This document shows positions 37,681-46,328 of a stretch of DNA of 64,000 nt, piece after piece. The position numbers and the translations under genes were made by a program. The stretch's first letter is position 1. Each line of letters opens with the position of its first letter. The DNA comes from Bacteroidales bacterium (GTDB taxonomy: Bacteria; Bacteroidota; Bacteroidia; Bacteroidales; Paludibacteraceae), in the NCBI GenBank assembly GCA_015061145.1, contig SUXD01000008.1, positions 1 to 64,000 of the forward strand, given 5' to 3'. Below the pieces are notes generated by a model. The model was not told where the DNA came from, made no database searches, and worked only from the letters and a program-made list of their open reading frames with translations.

Positions 37681-38637
37681 TTACTTCATTTTTTTTAGTA
37701 TATCCTCTGTAATTTTTTCAGTTGTAAGACGATGCTGCTCAAGTAAATAGTCATAACATCCAGGTTTAGAGAAGCAATCTTTTACACCCAATTTCAACAA
37801 TACAGGCATGCCCTCCGATTCACTCATAGCATCAGCAACCGCGCTACCAAGTCCACCAATAATATTATGTTCCTCAATAGAAACAATCAAAGTCTTTCCT
37901 TTTTGATTAACAACATGCTCATTGTCAAATGGTTTAATAGTATGAACATTAACAATCTCTACCGAATATCCTTCACTTTCTAGTCTTTCTGCCGTTTCCA
38001 TAGCCCGAAAGACCATAGCACCTGTCGCATAAATGCAGATATCTGAACCTTCTTTCAACACATCTGCTTTCCCGAGACGAAAGTTATAACCATCTGGATG
38101 CATCAAAGGCAAGGTTGCTCCTCCTGTCAAGCGGATGTAACTCGGGTTTTCCGAATTCAGTGCAGCTTCAGTACAAAGGATTGCTTCATACGCATCACAA
38201 GGAGAGAAAACCTGCATATTCGGTATGGTACGCATAATTGCCAAATCCTCAATCGCATAATGAGTATTACCAAAATATTGCAAGAAAAATCCACTGTTCA
38301 AGCCTACCAAGACTACAGGATTTCCCATATAACCCAAGTATTGGCGATTCATCTCAAAAGAACGCATTGAGATAAAACATCCTTGAGCAACAGCTATTGG
38401 GCGATAACCCTCATTGGCTAATCCAGCAGCAACACCAACCAAGTTTTGTTCAGCAATACCCAGATCCAAAAATTGATTCGGATAAGAGTACTTGAATCGT
38501 TCTATACTACCAGCTACAGCCATGTCTGCAGCTAAAATTTTCAGATTAGGATACGCTTCTGCTGTATCTACCAAATGAATACCAAATACAGCATTCGCTT
38601 GACTGATGTGATCATATTTTTGCAATTCACTTTCCAT
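37681..38637 (-). CDS. Transketolase, C-terminal half (separate subunit)
   Basis: 318 residues from ATG 38637; the frame reaches 38679, but the shorter start overlaps the upstream stop by 11 bases and begins the conserved part (MESELQKYDHISQANAVFG). It holds the pyrimidine-binding domain with the catalytic glutamate in FLDLGIAEQNLVGVAAGLA and the C-terminal domain (ICIYATGAMVFRAME). It pairs with 38627-39442 to form a two-subunit thiamine-diphosphate enzyme that transfers a two-carbon ketol unit. Split transketolases occur in archaea, many bacteria and secondary-metabolite clusters. Confidence 0.88.
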   Translation of the reverse strand: MESELQKYDHISQANAVFGIHLVDTAEAYPNLKILAADMAVAGSIERFKYSYPNQFLDLGIAEQNLVGVAAGLANEGYRPIAVAQGCFISMRSFEMNRQYLGYMGNPVVLVGLNSGFFLQYFGNTHYAIEDLAIMRTIPNMQVFSPCDAYEAILCTEAALNSENPSYIRLTGGATLPLMHPDGYNFRLGKADVLKEGSDICIYATGAMVFRAMETAERLESEGYSVEIVNVHTIKPFDNEHVVNQKGKTLIVSIEEHNIIGGLGSAVADAMSESEGMPVLLKLGVKDCFSKPGCYDYLLEQHRLTTEKITEDILKKMK

Positions 38638-39442
38638 TTGTTTCCAATTCTGCCATAGCTTTATTAAACTTAACCTCATTCAAACTGCCATGATGCCAAT
38701 TATACTTATTCTCGATAAAACTAACACCTTTGCCCTTTACAGTTTCGGCCACAACAATTTTAGGCATATCAGTTTGTGGCGCCTCCAAAGCTCTCTTTAT
38801 TGCATCCACATCATGACCATCAATCTGTAAAGCATTATCCGTAAATGACTGCATTTTTTGTAAAAGATTTCCCAATGACACAACCTCATCTATCTTCCCA
38901 TCAGCTTGAAGGTGATTATAATCTACTATAATCGTCATATTGTTTAATTTGTTATGCGATGCAAAAAGCAATGCTTCCCAAACTATTCCTTCATCACATT
39001 CTCCATCACCCAACAATACATAAATATGATTGGGCATGCGTTTTTCTTTACAAGCCAAAGCCACTCCTACGGCAAAAGAAACACCTAACCCTAGACTTCC
39101 ACCGCTAAAATCCAAACCTTTTTTTGTATTATGACGCGCATGGGCAACAAATTCACTTCCATCCTTTTCAAATGAATCTAAGTCATCTTGTGAAAGCAGA
39201 CCAACTTGTTTTAATGCACAATATTGTGCCAAAGCAGCATGTCCTTTACTCATTATGAAACGATCGCGTACAGACGTATCGCTTTTGTTCAAATCAATAA
39301 ACTCCCCGTACAACACAGCCAAAAGATCCGCGCACGACAATGCACCTCCAATATGAGCACCATTCTTACCCGTACTATATGTGGTCCGCACGATATCCTT
39401 ACGAATCTCTTGTGCCATTTTTTTCAATTCCGAACTTGTCAT
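38627..39442 (-). CDS. Transketolase, N-terminal half (separate subunit)
   Basis: 271 residues. The thiamine-diphosphate binding motif is complete: LLGDGECDEGIVWEALLFA ... IIVDYNHLQADG, and the opening has STGKNGAHIGGALSCADLLAVLY with the phosphate-binding histidine. It overlaps fkbH by four bases (ATGA) and its partner half by 11, so the three are translationally coupled. Being inside a glycan operon rather than with pentose-phosphate genes argues for a specialised role. Confidence 0.9.
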   Translation of the reverse strand: MTSSELKKMAQEIRKDIVRTTYSTGKNGAHIGGALSCADLLAVLYGEFIDLNKSDTSVRDRFIMSKGHAALAQYCALKQVGLLSQDDLDSFEKDGSEFVAHARHNTKKGLDFSGGSLGLGVSFAVGVALACKEKRMPNHIYVLLGDGECDEGIVWEALLFASHNKLNNMTIIVDYNHLQADGKIDEVVSLGNLLQKMQSFTDNALQIDGHDVDAIKRALEAPQTDMPKIVVAETVKGKGVSFIENKYNWHHGSLNEVKFNKAMAELETNGK

Positions 39443-41157
39443 TTCTTAGCAATATAACATTCACGTTCTATGTATTTGTCAACATCAAGAGACCATTGAT
39501 TCTCCTTGTCAGTCACTGCAAAAGTCAAGTTAGGATAATGCTTCTTGACCATTCCATTTTTCAATGTAGGAATATACTCACCAATTATGGTTTTGATACC
39601 ATTTTCTCGACACCATTTCACAATGGTATTCAGCGTAAAGTTCTCCATGCCGCGTTTGAGTACACGGCAACTCATAAACCATGTATCAATAAAGGCGGTT
39701 TGATTATCCTTAAGTTCCAATATCACTACACAAATCAACCCATTATCGCCAAACTTATCCTCTAGTGTAAAAGAGAATGTTTTGAAACTATCCGACTGTT
39801 CCATAGCAGAAATTTGGTCCTCTGTATAGCGAATGGTTCGGAGATTGAACTGGTTGCTACGTTGGCTTAATTGCGCCACACGGGGAGTATTGAATTTCGT
39901 AAAGCCTTCTACCACACTCACCATATTCAAACTTTTAAGGAAATCGGCCTCGTTGGTAAACTTCTTGGCAGCGACTACACGTTCTGCCTCCACCTGATAC
40001 TGTTTGGTGCGATCCTTATCAGCATTGCTATAGGATGCAGTCTCAAAGAGATTGAGTGAATAGAGGTACTCCAGATAATCACCTGGATCTTCGGGCAGTT
40101 CTGGAACAATAACGCCAGGTACATTCTCACGAACAATAGCACGTTCGGCCGGATTATCATCAAGGAATACCATCGAATCAAAACCGACATTCAAAATCTG
40201 CTGAATCGTACGTATATTGTCAGCTTTATTCTCCCAATTCGCCACAAAGACGCTGACATCTTCTAACCGAAGTACCATCTCAGGATTTTTCAAAAACGGT
40301 TCTTTGGCTTTTTCCTCATCGTTCTTGGAGCAAACGCAAATTACAATACCACGATTTTTCAGTTTCTTTACCCACTGCTGGAACTCGGAAAAAGCTTTAC
40401 CAATGCCGAGCCCATGCCCAATCTGAATATTTTCCCATCCATCATCACCTACGATTCCACCCCATACTGTGTTATCCAAGTCAAGAATCAAGCACTTCTT
40501 AAATCGACCTTCTATGGCAGAAACAATATCCAACACACGGCTTGCAACATACGGCAATGCATCAATAGAGAAAATCATCTCCGTAGAAACATACACCGAA
40601 CTGTCAAACATCCAATCGCGACCAAACTTATTCTGTAAACCAGCTATATCACAAATAAAAAGATTCGGAAATTGCTCAGCCAAACGCATTAATTCATAAT
40701 TGAGTTTGCGTATTTGATAAGTGAACGAACCTTCTATTTTATTTGCATAAGAGCCAAAGATAGTATCCTCAATCTCCGGATAATTCATACAGATAATCTT
40801 ACCTTCCACCTGTGCACAGACGGTATTAATAAAGTTAAGACGTTTATCTGCCAAACTACTCCACTCTGTTGCATCCATAAGCGAATACTGTTCAAGCAGT
40901 TTGTGTGTAGATTGAAAAACTACTGTATATTTGGCACCATGCTGATACAAATCGCTGGCAGGATCCATTACTTGACGTTCCACCTGATTATATTCCGCTT
41001 CCATTAAGTTGATACGAAACCCTCGTTCTACACCTACACCTTTAATAGCTGTAGACAAAAACTGAGTAGCAGTGTCTCCAAGAAGCGACACCTTTATCTC
41101 TGGCAGAGCAGATAAATCCTGTTTTTGCAGTCGTTTTAATTGTTTAAAGTCAAGCAT
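39439..41157 (-). CDS. FkbH-like HAD-IIIC domain protein
   Basis: 572 residues in three parts: an N-terminal SGNH-like region (VSLLGDTATQFLSTA near residue 23), the HAD domain with KCLILDLDNTVWGG (residues 221-234, nucleophile D226) and VFLDDNPAERA, and a C-terminal GNAT-like part (QFNLRTIRYTEDQI ... FGDNGLICVVIL). FkbH proteins are known to dephosphorylate 1,3-bisphosphoglycerate while loading a glyceryl unit on an ACP. An ACP is encoded five genes downstream. Gene order supports a glyceryl- or C2-extended acyl-ACP made for glycan decoration; the product is an inference. Confidence 0.88.
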   Translation of the reverse strand: MLDFKQLKRLQKQDLSALPEIKVSLLGDTATQFLSTAIKGVGVERGFRINLMEAEYNQVERQVMDPASDLYQHGAKYTVVFQSTHKLLEQYSLMDATEWSSLADKRLNFINTVCAQVEGKIICMNYPEIEDTIFGSYANKIEGSFTYQIRKLNYELMRLAEQFPNLFICDIAGLQNKFGRDWMFDSSVYVSTEMIFSIDALPYVASRVLDIVSAIEGRFKKCLILDLDNTVWGGIVGDDGWENIQIGHGLGIGKAFSEFQQWVKKLKNRGIVICVCSKNDEEKAKEPFLKNPEMVLRLEDVSVFVANWENKADNIRTIQQILNVGFDSMVFLDDNPAERAIVRENVPGVIVPELPEDPGDYLEYLYSLNLFETASYSNADKDRTKQYQVEAERVVAAKKFTNEADFLKSLNMVSVVEGFTKFNTPRVAQLSQRSNQFNLRTIRYTEDQISAMEQSDSFKTFSFTLEDKFGDNGLICVVILELKDNQTAFIDTWFMSCRVLKRGMENFTLNTIVKWCRENGIKTIIGEYIPTLKNGMVKKHYPNLTFAVTDKENQWSLDVDKYIERECYIAKK

Positions 41158-41267
41158 TTGTCACAACGTTTTAATTTTATTACATCTTATCTACATACAA
41201 TCAGATATTCCTATAGTTGACATTTTTGACATACATAACATAAATCACACTATATCACAAGAAAGAT

Positions 41268-42449
41268 TTATCTTGTTGTAATTTTAAATCCTTCTAATAA
41301 TCTATCTCGTAAGACTTTAAGCTCGTTCAGATTCTTACCTTTCATAACCAGCGTTCCAATCCTATCATACGCATTCCTAAATGGACGCACTACATCCCCA
41401 ACTTGTGGATATAAGCAGAACTCATGGACTTCTTTAGGCATTTCTGGAATCTCTATTGATTTAACAACACCATTCTGCTGAGTTTGTAAAGTTTCCACCC
41501 AACTGGCATTTTGGGGTTCTTGAGGAAATGACATATTCTCCCCAACACACATACGAAGCAGATACTCGTAATAATCCACATCATAATGACACGACACCAA
41601 TTCTGGCAAACAAGTTGCTCCTGCACGGGCACCAATCTCTAGCACATAAACCTTATCATCTTTAAGAATAAAATCAGCATTAATAGCTGTATTGTTTATA
41701 CCCAATGCCTTAACACATAATGCTAATTGTTCCATAATATCATTTCTCAATTCATTAGTCCGTTCATAAGGTGCATAATGTCCCACGGGCACATTTGTTA
41801 GCCCATGATATGTCACATCTCCATGCGGCATCACGAAAGTTAGCTTTCCATTTCGCACAAATGCTTGGGCTCCAAATTCTTCCCCTTTTACAAATTCTTC
41901 TATGATGATATAATCTAGTTTCGTTTCACGTTTAACCAAACCATATTCTTCGCTCAATTCTTTTTCATTGTGAACTATCGCTATTCCTTTACTTCCTGAT
42001 GCATCCACAACTTTTAGCACGACAGGATATTTATGTTGTTGGGCAAATTGTTCTGCTTCTGCAACGGAAAATATCTTTTGATAATAGGCAGTTCTAACTC
42101 CATTAGCTACGAAACGTTTTTTCATCTCTGCCTTATTGGATGCAGCTACAGTGCTTTCTTCCGATGGACCTGTTAAATGCATTTTATCGCACACATAACC
42201 AATGGTAGGCATACAAGCATCTGTCCCACATAATAAAATACCATCTATTTTATATTTTTGAGCTACAGACAAAACTGCTTCTTTATTAAAAGTATCAACT
42301 TCTAACCACAAATCAGCATACTTATAACCAGGATAGTTTCCTTTTATACCACACACAATAGTGTAATAACCTAAATCAACTGACTTTTTTATTAATGGCA
42401 GTTGATAATAACCGCCACCCAAAATCATTATTTTCTTTTGTGCTTTCAC
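41268..42449 (-). CDS. ATP-grasp domain protein, second copy
   Basis: 393 residues. Opens with a Rossmann-like ILGGGYYQLPLIKKSVDLG, then YPVVLKVVDASGSKGIAIV (ATP lysine), YIIIEEFVKGEEFGAQAFV and VYVLEIGARAGATCLPELV for the metal and phosphates. The C-terminal part KEVHEFCLYPQVGDVVRP is typical of biotin-carboxylase-like or amino-acid ligases. It is upstream of the FkbH cassette by about 110 bases and could ligate a carboxylate to an amine on the glycan precursor. Substrate unknown. Confidence 0.8.
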   Translation of the reverse strand: MKAQKKIMILGGGYYQLPLIKKSVDLGYYTIVCGIKGNYPGYKYADLWLEVDTFNKEAVLSVAQKYKIDGILLCGTDACMPTIGYVCDKMHLTGPSEESTVAASNKAEMKKRFVANGVRTAYYQKIFSVAEAEQFAQQHKYPVVLKVVDASGSKGIAIVHNEKELSEEYGLVKRETKLDYIIIEEFVKGEEFGAQAFVRNGKLTFVMPHGDVTYHGLTNVPVGHYAPYERTNELRNDIMEQLALCVKALGINNTAINADFILKDDKVYVLEIGARAGATCLPELVSCHYDVDYYEYLLRMCVGENMSFPQEPQNASWVETLQTQQNGVVKSIEIPEMPKEVHEFCLYPQVGDVVRPFRNAYDRIGTLVMKGKNLNELKVLRDRLLEGFKITTR

Positions 42450-42453
42450 AAAT

Positions 42454-43389
42454 TTATTCCTTTTCTGTATTTATCTCGTCACTTACCACAAATATAGGCA
42501 AACCTTTTGATTGGTCAAATATTTTTCCAATATATAGTCCTAATACCCCCATCATTAGCAATAATATTCCACCGACAAACCAAATTGAGAAAATGGTAGT
42601 AGTGTAACCAGCCAATTGAATAACTCCAATCCATTTTGCTAAAAGATTGTATACCGCCAACAAAAAGGATACCGACGACAATGTAAATCCAAGCTTAACT
42701 GCGAATTTCAAAGGTTTATTGGTTCGTGCAACTATAACATTAAAAGCCTGCGCAAAAAGTTTATGTAAGGTATAGCTAGTTCCTCCCCTTGCACTAGGAG
42801 CCTGTTCCACCAAAACCTCTCCATTTTTGAAACCTACAATACTTAATAATGTTTGCAAACCGCGTACTTGTTGTGGTATAGCTAAAATAGACTTTATTAC
42901 TTTTTCATTATATATGCCAAAATTACCAATAGCAGGATCGGTATGCGCACCACTCAGCCAATCAAGTGTAGCATGAAACGCCTTGCTAGAAAAGCGTTTC
43001 CACCACCCTACATGTTTCACTGCACGACGAGCCACAACATAATCGTACCCCTCTTGTGCCTTTCGGTACAAAACTGGAATATCCTCTGGTTTATCTTGCA
43101 AATCGCAGTCCATTATGACAATCCAATCACCTTGTGCATAACTCAATCCTGCTGTAATAGCATTATGCTGACCAAAATTGCGCGAAAGGTTCAAGCCTTT
43201 CACTCTGGGATTCTTAGCACATTCCTGCGCTATAGCCTGCCATGAATTATCTGGTGACGCATCATTGACAAGAATAATCTCGTAATCTTCGGTAATAGAG
43301 CGCAACGCTTCTACATTGCGCTGCACCAGTTCTGCCACCATTTTCTCTCCACGATATACGGGAGAAACTATTGAAATATGGGTTTTCAT
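42454..43389 (-). CDS. Polyprenyl-phosphate glycosyltransferase, GtrB/DPM1-like (GT2)
   Basis: 311 residues. GT2 domain with ISIVSPVYRGEKMVAELV, ILVNDASPDNSW, the metal DxD as VIMDCDLQDKPED, and two C-terminal membrane helices (about 228-250 and 262-290) of the GtrB/ArnC/DPM1 kind. It should put a sugar on undecaprenyl phosphate, producing a donor for GT-C enzymes at the periplasmic face, of which two candidates are in the window (952-3528, 29936-31354). Confidence 0.9.
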   Translation of the reverse strand: MKTHISIVSPVYRGEKMVAELVQRNVEALRSITEDYEIILVNDASPDNSWQAIAQECAKNPRVKGLNLSRNFGQHNAITAGLSYAQGDWIVIMDCDLQDKPEDIPVLYRKAQEGYDYVVARRAVKHVGWWKRFSSKAFHATLDWLSGAHTDPAIGNFGIYNEKVIKSILAIPQQVRGLQTLLSIVGFKNGEVLVEQAPSARGGTSYTLHKLFAQAFNVIVARTNKPLKFAVKLGFTLSSVSFLLAVYNLLAKWIGVIQLAGYTTTIFSIWFVGGILLLMMGVLGLYIGKIFDQSKGLPIFVVSDEINTEKE

Positions 43390-43407
43390 CTAAAAAAACA
43401 TTAACAT

Positions 43408-44214
43408 TTATTTACACAACGCCATCATCCATTTCAATGGAATCAAAACAGACAATCGCCACATTATACCTATTTTCAATTTTTCCCATTGGGATATTCT
43501 GCACATTTTGTCATAATCCGGCTTGGACAAATGAGGTATTGTTGCATCAATCATTTCTTGTTTACTTTTCAAATCCAATTGCACTTTCGGATTCGAAAGG
43601 GAGTATGTTTGACTTGCACCTGTAGCATCACATACCGAAATCACATGATTAAAATATTTTGTTGAGACATTATTTTGCACAACGGTCTTAAAAAAGAAAT
43701 GCCAATCTGCATTTAAATATGTATCTTCTCTGTATTTCCCATACTTTTCAAAAAGAAAATGTTTAATAAATGCGGCTTGATGATGAATTGCGGCCGAAAC
43801 CCGATAGAAATCCGCAAAAGTCAGTTCTTTTGAATAGTGAAGAATCATTTTCCGAGCTCCTTTCACTCTAATAATATCACCGTATAATACATCTTCATTA
43901 TATCCTTTTTCAAAGACTTTCTTCAAAACATCATTGTGAGCCAACCAATCTCCTGAATTCAAGAACAAACAATATTCACCTATTGCGTGATCTATCCCCT
44001 TGTTCATTCCTTGATAGATACCACCATCGGGCTCTGAGCACCAAAAAGAAAACAAATCTTTATTTGCCTCTATAATTTCTTTTGAACCATCTTTTGAACC
44101 ACCATCAATAACGATAAATTCATAATCTTTAAAAGTCTGATTACGAACGCTGTCAATGGTTTTGACAAGACCGTTTTTGTTATTATAGCAAACTGTTATT
44201 ATAGATAATTTCAT
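43408..44214 (-). CDS. Glycosyltransferase family 2
   Basis: 268 residues. GT-A fold with LSIITVCYNNKNGLVKTI, FIVIDGGSKDGSKEII, and the DxD-like SEPDGGIYQGMNKGIDHAIGEYCLFLNSGDWL, as in WcaE/PgaC-type GT2 enzymes. It ends with a basic amphipathic helix likely to touch the membrane. It overlaps the upstream acyltransferase by four bases. Donor and acceptor unknown. Confidence 0.9.
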   Translation of the reverse strand: MKLSIITVCYNNKNGLVKTIDSVRNQTFKDYEFIVIDGGSKDGSKEIIEANKDLFSFWCSEPDGGIYQGMNKGIDHAIGEYCLFLNSGDWLAHNDVLKKVFEKGYNEDVLYGDIIRVKGARKMILHYSKELTFADFYRVSAAIHHQAAFIKHFLFEKYGKYREDTYLNADWHFFFKTVVQNNVSTKYFNHVISVCDATGASQTYSLSNPKVQLDLKSKQEMIDATIPHLSKPDYDKMCRISQWEKLKIGIMWRLSVLIPLKWMMALCK

Positions 44215-44753
44215 TTTACAAAAATCAGTTTTTGCTTACTAGCGACTTCGACCATCCTGTTTCTTTGCTCTTGAGAAAAATTCGAATTTCTCAATGTATA
44301 ATCTTCGCCAAAAGTATTTTCTGAATTTATTTCACCTTTCATTCTATCGACATACTCCTCTACAGAACAGATTACTTTAGCCGGATTTCCAACAGCAAGC
44401 ATCCCTGATGGAATATCCTTACTGACAATGCTGCCTGCACCAACAATTACATCATCACCAATGGTCACTCCAGGAAGTATTATCGAACCTGCACCAACAA
44501 AGCACCTATTGCCTATTTTTGTATTGGCAACTTTTGTATATCCTAAATGAATCTTTGTACTTGCATCGTGAGCAAGAATATGAACACGTGGCGCAAGTGT
44601 CACATCATCACCTATTGAGATATGCCAACAATGGGCCGGGTCTAAAATGCATCCTCCCATCATTTTAAAATTCTTTCCTACTTTCAATCCTCTTTGAATC
44701 AGTTTGGGAAGATACATTTCTCTTTTTATTGCACACTTTAATTTTTCAAACAT
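44211..44753 (-). CDS. Left-handed beta-helix acetyltransferase (maltose/WcaF-like)
   Basis: 180 residues with hexapeptide repeats and the family motif IGNRCFVGAGSIILPGVTIG then VGAGSIVSKDIPSGMLAVGNPAKVI. These trimeric enzymes O- or N-acetylate sugars with acetyl-CoA. It overlaps the upstream glycosyltransferase by 16 bases and the downstream GT2 by four, so the three are coupled. Confidence 0.88.
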   Translation of the reverse strand: MFEKLKCAIKREMYLPKLIQRGLKVGKNFKMMGGCILDPAHCWHISIGDDVTLAPRVHILAHDASTKIHLGYTKVANTKIGNRCFVGAGSIILPGVTIGDDVIVGAGSIVSKDIPSGMLAVGNPAKVICSVEEYVDRMKGEINSENTFGEDYTLRNSNFSQEQRNRMVEVASKQKLIFVK

Positions 44754-45895
44754 AAAGTTTTATCTATTTCTGTTAAATGAGGAACTAATACACTCTTATA
44801 CATCCTTTCCGCCACCTCTTTTGAATACGCTTTATTCATCACATCTTTCAGTTCCTTCACCTCCTCTATCACCGCTCCAAACTTATATTTCTTTATCAAC
44901 TCGTTGTAAGTTTTGCAAGCAGTAACGATTGTGGGAAGTCCAAGCATCATATACATAGAAAATTTGCCGGATGACAATCCAATTTCCTGCATATTCTTGC
45001 CATAATACGGGTTGTCAAAATTCGGATAATACAATGCTAACGCCAAATCAAATCCTTTCAAGAATGCTGCCAAATCTTCAAAAGCTTCAAACGGATGGGC
45101 ATGTAATGTAAACGGAATTTCAGGGTTGTTTGCCAAGCGCATAATGTCATTATAATACGCATCACCCTCGTTGAGCGGTCTGCGGGTATGAAAAACCAAA
45201 TGATACTCTGCCGGCCAATATCCTTTATCGAACGCCTCTATGATAGCATCAGTGCCACACCATTTACCCAAACTACCCGAATAAACAGCTAATTTCATTG
45301 ATTTATCAATACCGAAACGCTCATGAATATCAACCGCCTCTTTCACCTCTATTGGCTCGGGGCTCACTGGTATTAAGGCCACTTTATTATCTGACAATGT
45401 AAATCCATTTTCAGCAAAAAGCAAATCCTTGCGCACATCATCCTGCACCAACAAGGAATCTATTAGTTTGGAATATTTGATTTCTTTATTTTTGAGTGTC
45501 AAATAATATCCTGACAATTCTTCTTTGAAGAAAATTTCAAAAGAGAGGTAACAAAGCTTTACATCCTTACATAAATATTTTTTGACTCTACCGCCGATAA
45601 TCAAACCTAACGGATCGACAGCATATACATTTTTGATATTGTTTGACTTAATGACCTCACCCACAATACTGTATGCTTTATACTGCTTACACCAATATTT
45701 GGGATTTTTGAAACTCATTTTGAATGTGCAGTCGTAGCATTTCACATTGTCCAGGTTGTCAGGACATTGCGGCATCTGCTGCGGTCCAAACAAATGTACC
45801 GTAATTCCATTATCTTTAAAATAATGAAACATTGTACTCAGCGTCGGGTTTGTGAAAGTGTCGCTGTTAGGTGTTATGAAACAGACAGATTGCAT
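44738..45895 (-). CDS. Glycosyltransferase, GT-B fold
   Basis: 385 residues. N-terminal Rossmann-like VCFITPNSDTFTNPTLSTMF, an interdomain region, then LAVYSGSLGKWCGTDAIIEAF, which opens the donor domain, and ENIGLSS-like GLSSGKFSMYMMLGLPTIVTACKTYNELIKKY near the end. It reads as a divergent GT4-like enzyme without a clean E-x7-E motif. It begins six bases before the stop of the four-helix gene at 45901. Confidence 0.7.
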   Translation of the reverse strand: MQSVCFITPNSDTFTNPTLSTMFHYFKDNGITVHLFGPQQMPQCPDNLDNVKCYDCTFKMSFKNPKYWCKQYKAYSIVGEVIKSNNIKNVYAVDPLGLIIGGRVKKYLCKDVKLCYLSFEIFFKEELSGYYLTLKNKEIKYSKLIDSLLVQDDVRKDLLFAENGFTLSDNKVALIPVSPEPIEVKEAVDIHERFGIDKSMKLAVYSGSLGKWCGTDAIIEAFDKGYWPAEYHLVFHTRRPLNEGDAYYNDIMRLANNPEIPFTLHAHPFEAFEDLAAFLKGFDLALALYYPNFDNPYYGKNMQEIGLSSGKFSMYMMLGLPTIVTACKTYNELIKKYKFGAVIEEVKELKDVMNKAYSKEVAERMYKSVLVPHLTEIDKTLCLKN

Positions 45896-45900
45896 ATAGA

Positions 45901-46275
45901 TTATTGTTGACTATTATTTAATAGAGTTTTTCTTAAACCAGACAGCATTTTTGCTAATGCACTAATTTTTCGTTCTATTTCGATGTATTCACTCTCTGAA
46001 ATGTATGATAATTCTTTTGCAATCTCAAATTGACAGTCCAATTCCATCAAAGAGCCAAAAGAGAATTCAACAAACCGCATTTTTTCTTTGTCAGAAATTC
46101 GACACATCCCTTCTGCGATATTAGACGGGACTGAAACTGCCGCTCTACGCATCTGGTCACACAAAGCATAATTTTCTTCTTTTGGAAATGTCTTTAACAG
46201 TTTATAAACATCAAGCACTAAAGATTTAGATTCTTCATACACTTTTAATCTTTTATATGCCCAAGCAACCTTCAT
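45901..46275 (-). CDS. Four-helix-bundle (S23/IVP family) protein, intact
   Basis: 124 residues, complete. The family signature YALCDQMRRAAVSVPSNIAEGMCR (residues 42-65) and the third helix FVEFSFGSLMELDCQFEIAKEL are perfect. The family was first seen in 23S rRNA intervening sequences and is related to Avd of diversity-generating retroelements; free-standing copies have no known role. It sits between a glycosyltransferase and an aminotransferase with which it has no obvious link. Upstream (46276-46325) lie CATAAAGCATA / TATAGAATATAG words reaching its start codon. Confidence 0.88.
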   Translation of the reverse strand: MKVAWAYKRLKVYEESKSLVLDVYKLLKTFPKEENYALCDQMRRAAVSVPSNIAEGMCRISDKEKMRFVEFSFGSLMELDCQFEIAKELSYISESEYIEIERKISALAKMLSGLRKTLLNNSQQ

Positions 46276-46328
46276 ATTCTATATCCTTCTACTATATGTT
46301 AATCTCTTTATGCTTTATGCTCTATATT
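46276..46328. repeat. Short-word leader of the intact four-helix gene
   Basis: On the minus strand the spacer reads as degenerate repeats of ATAAAGCATA, GAATATAGA and GCATAAAGCATAAAGAG, ending directly at the ATG at 46275. No other signal is visible. Confidence 0.6.

Noticed and set aside
37681..38679. Longer start of the transketolase C-terminal half at 38679
   Set aside because: The extra 14 residues lie in the upstream gene's coding region and are not transketolase-like; ATG 38637 fits better.
45901..46275. Diversity-generating retroelement accessory gene (Avd)
   Set aside because: The protein is of the related family, but no reverse transcriptase, template repeat or variable repeat was seen anywhere in the window.
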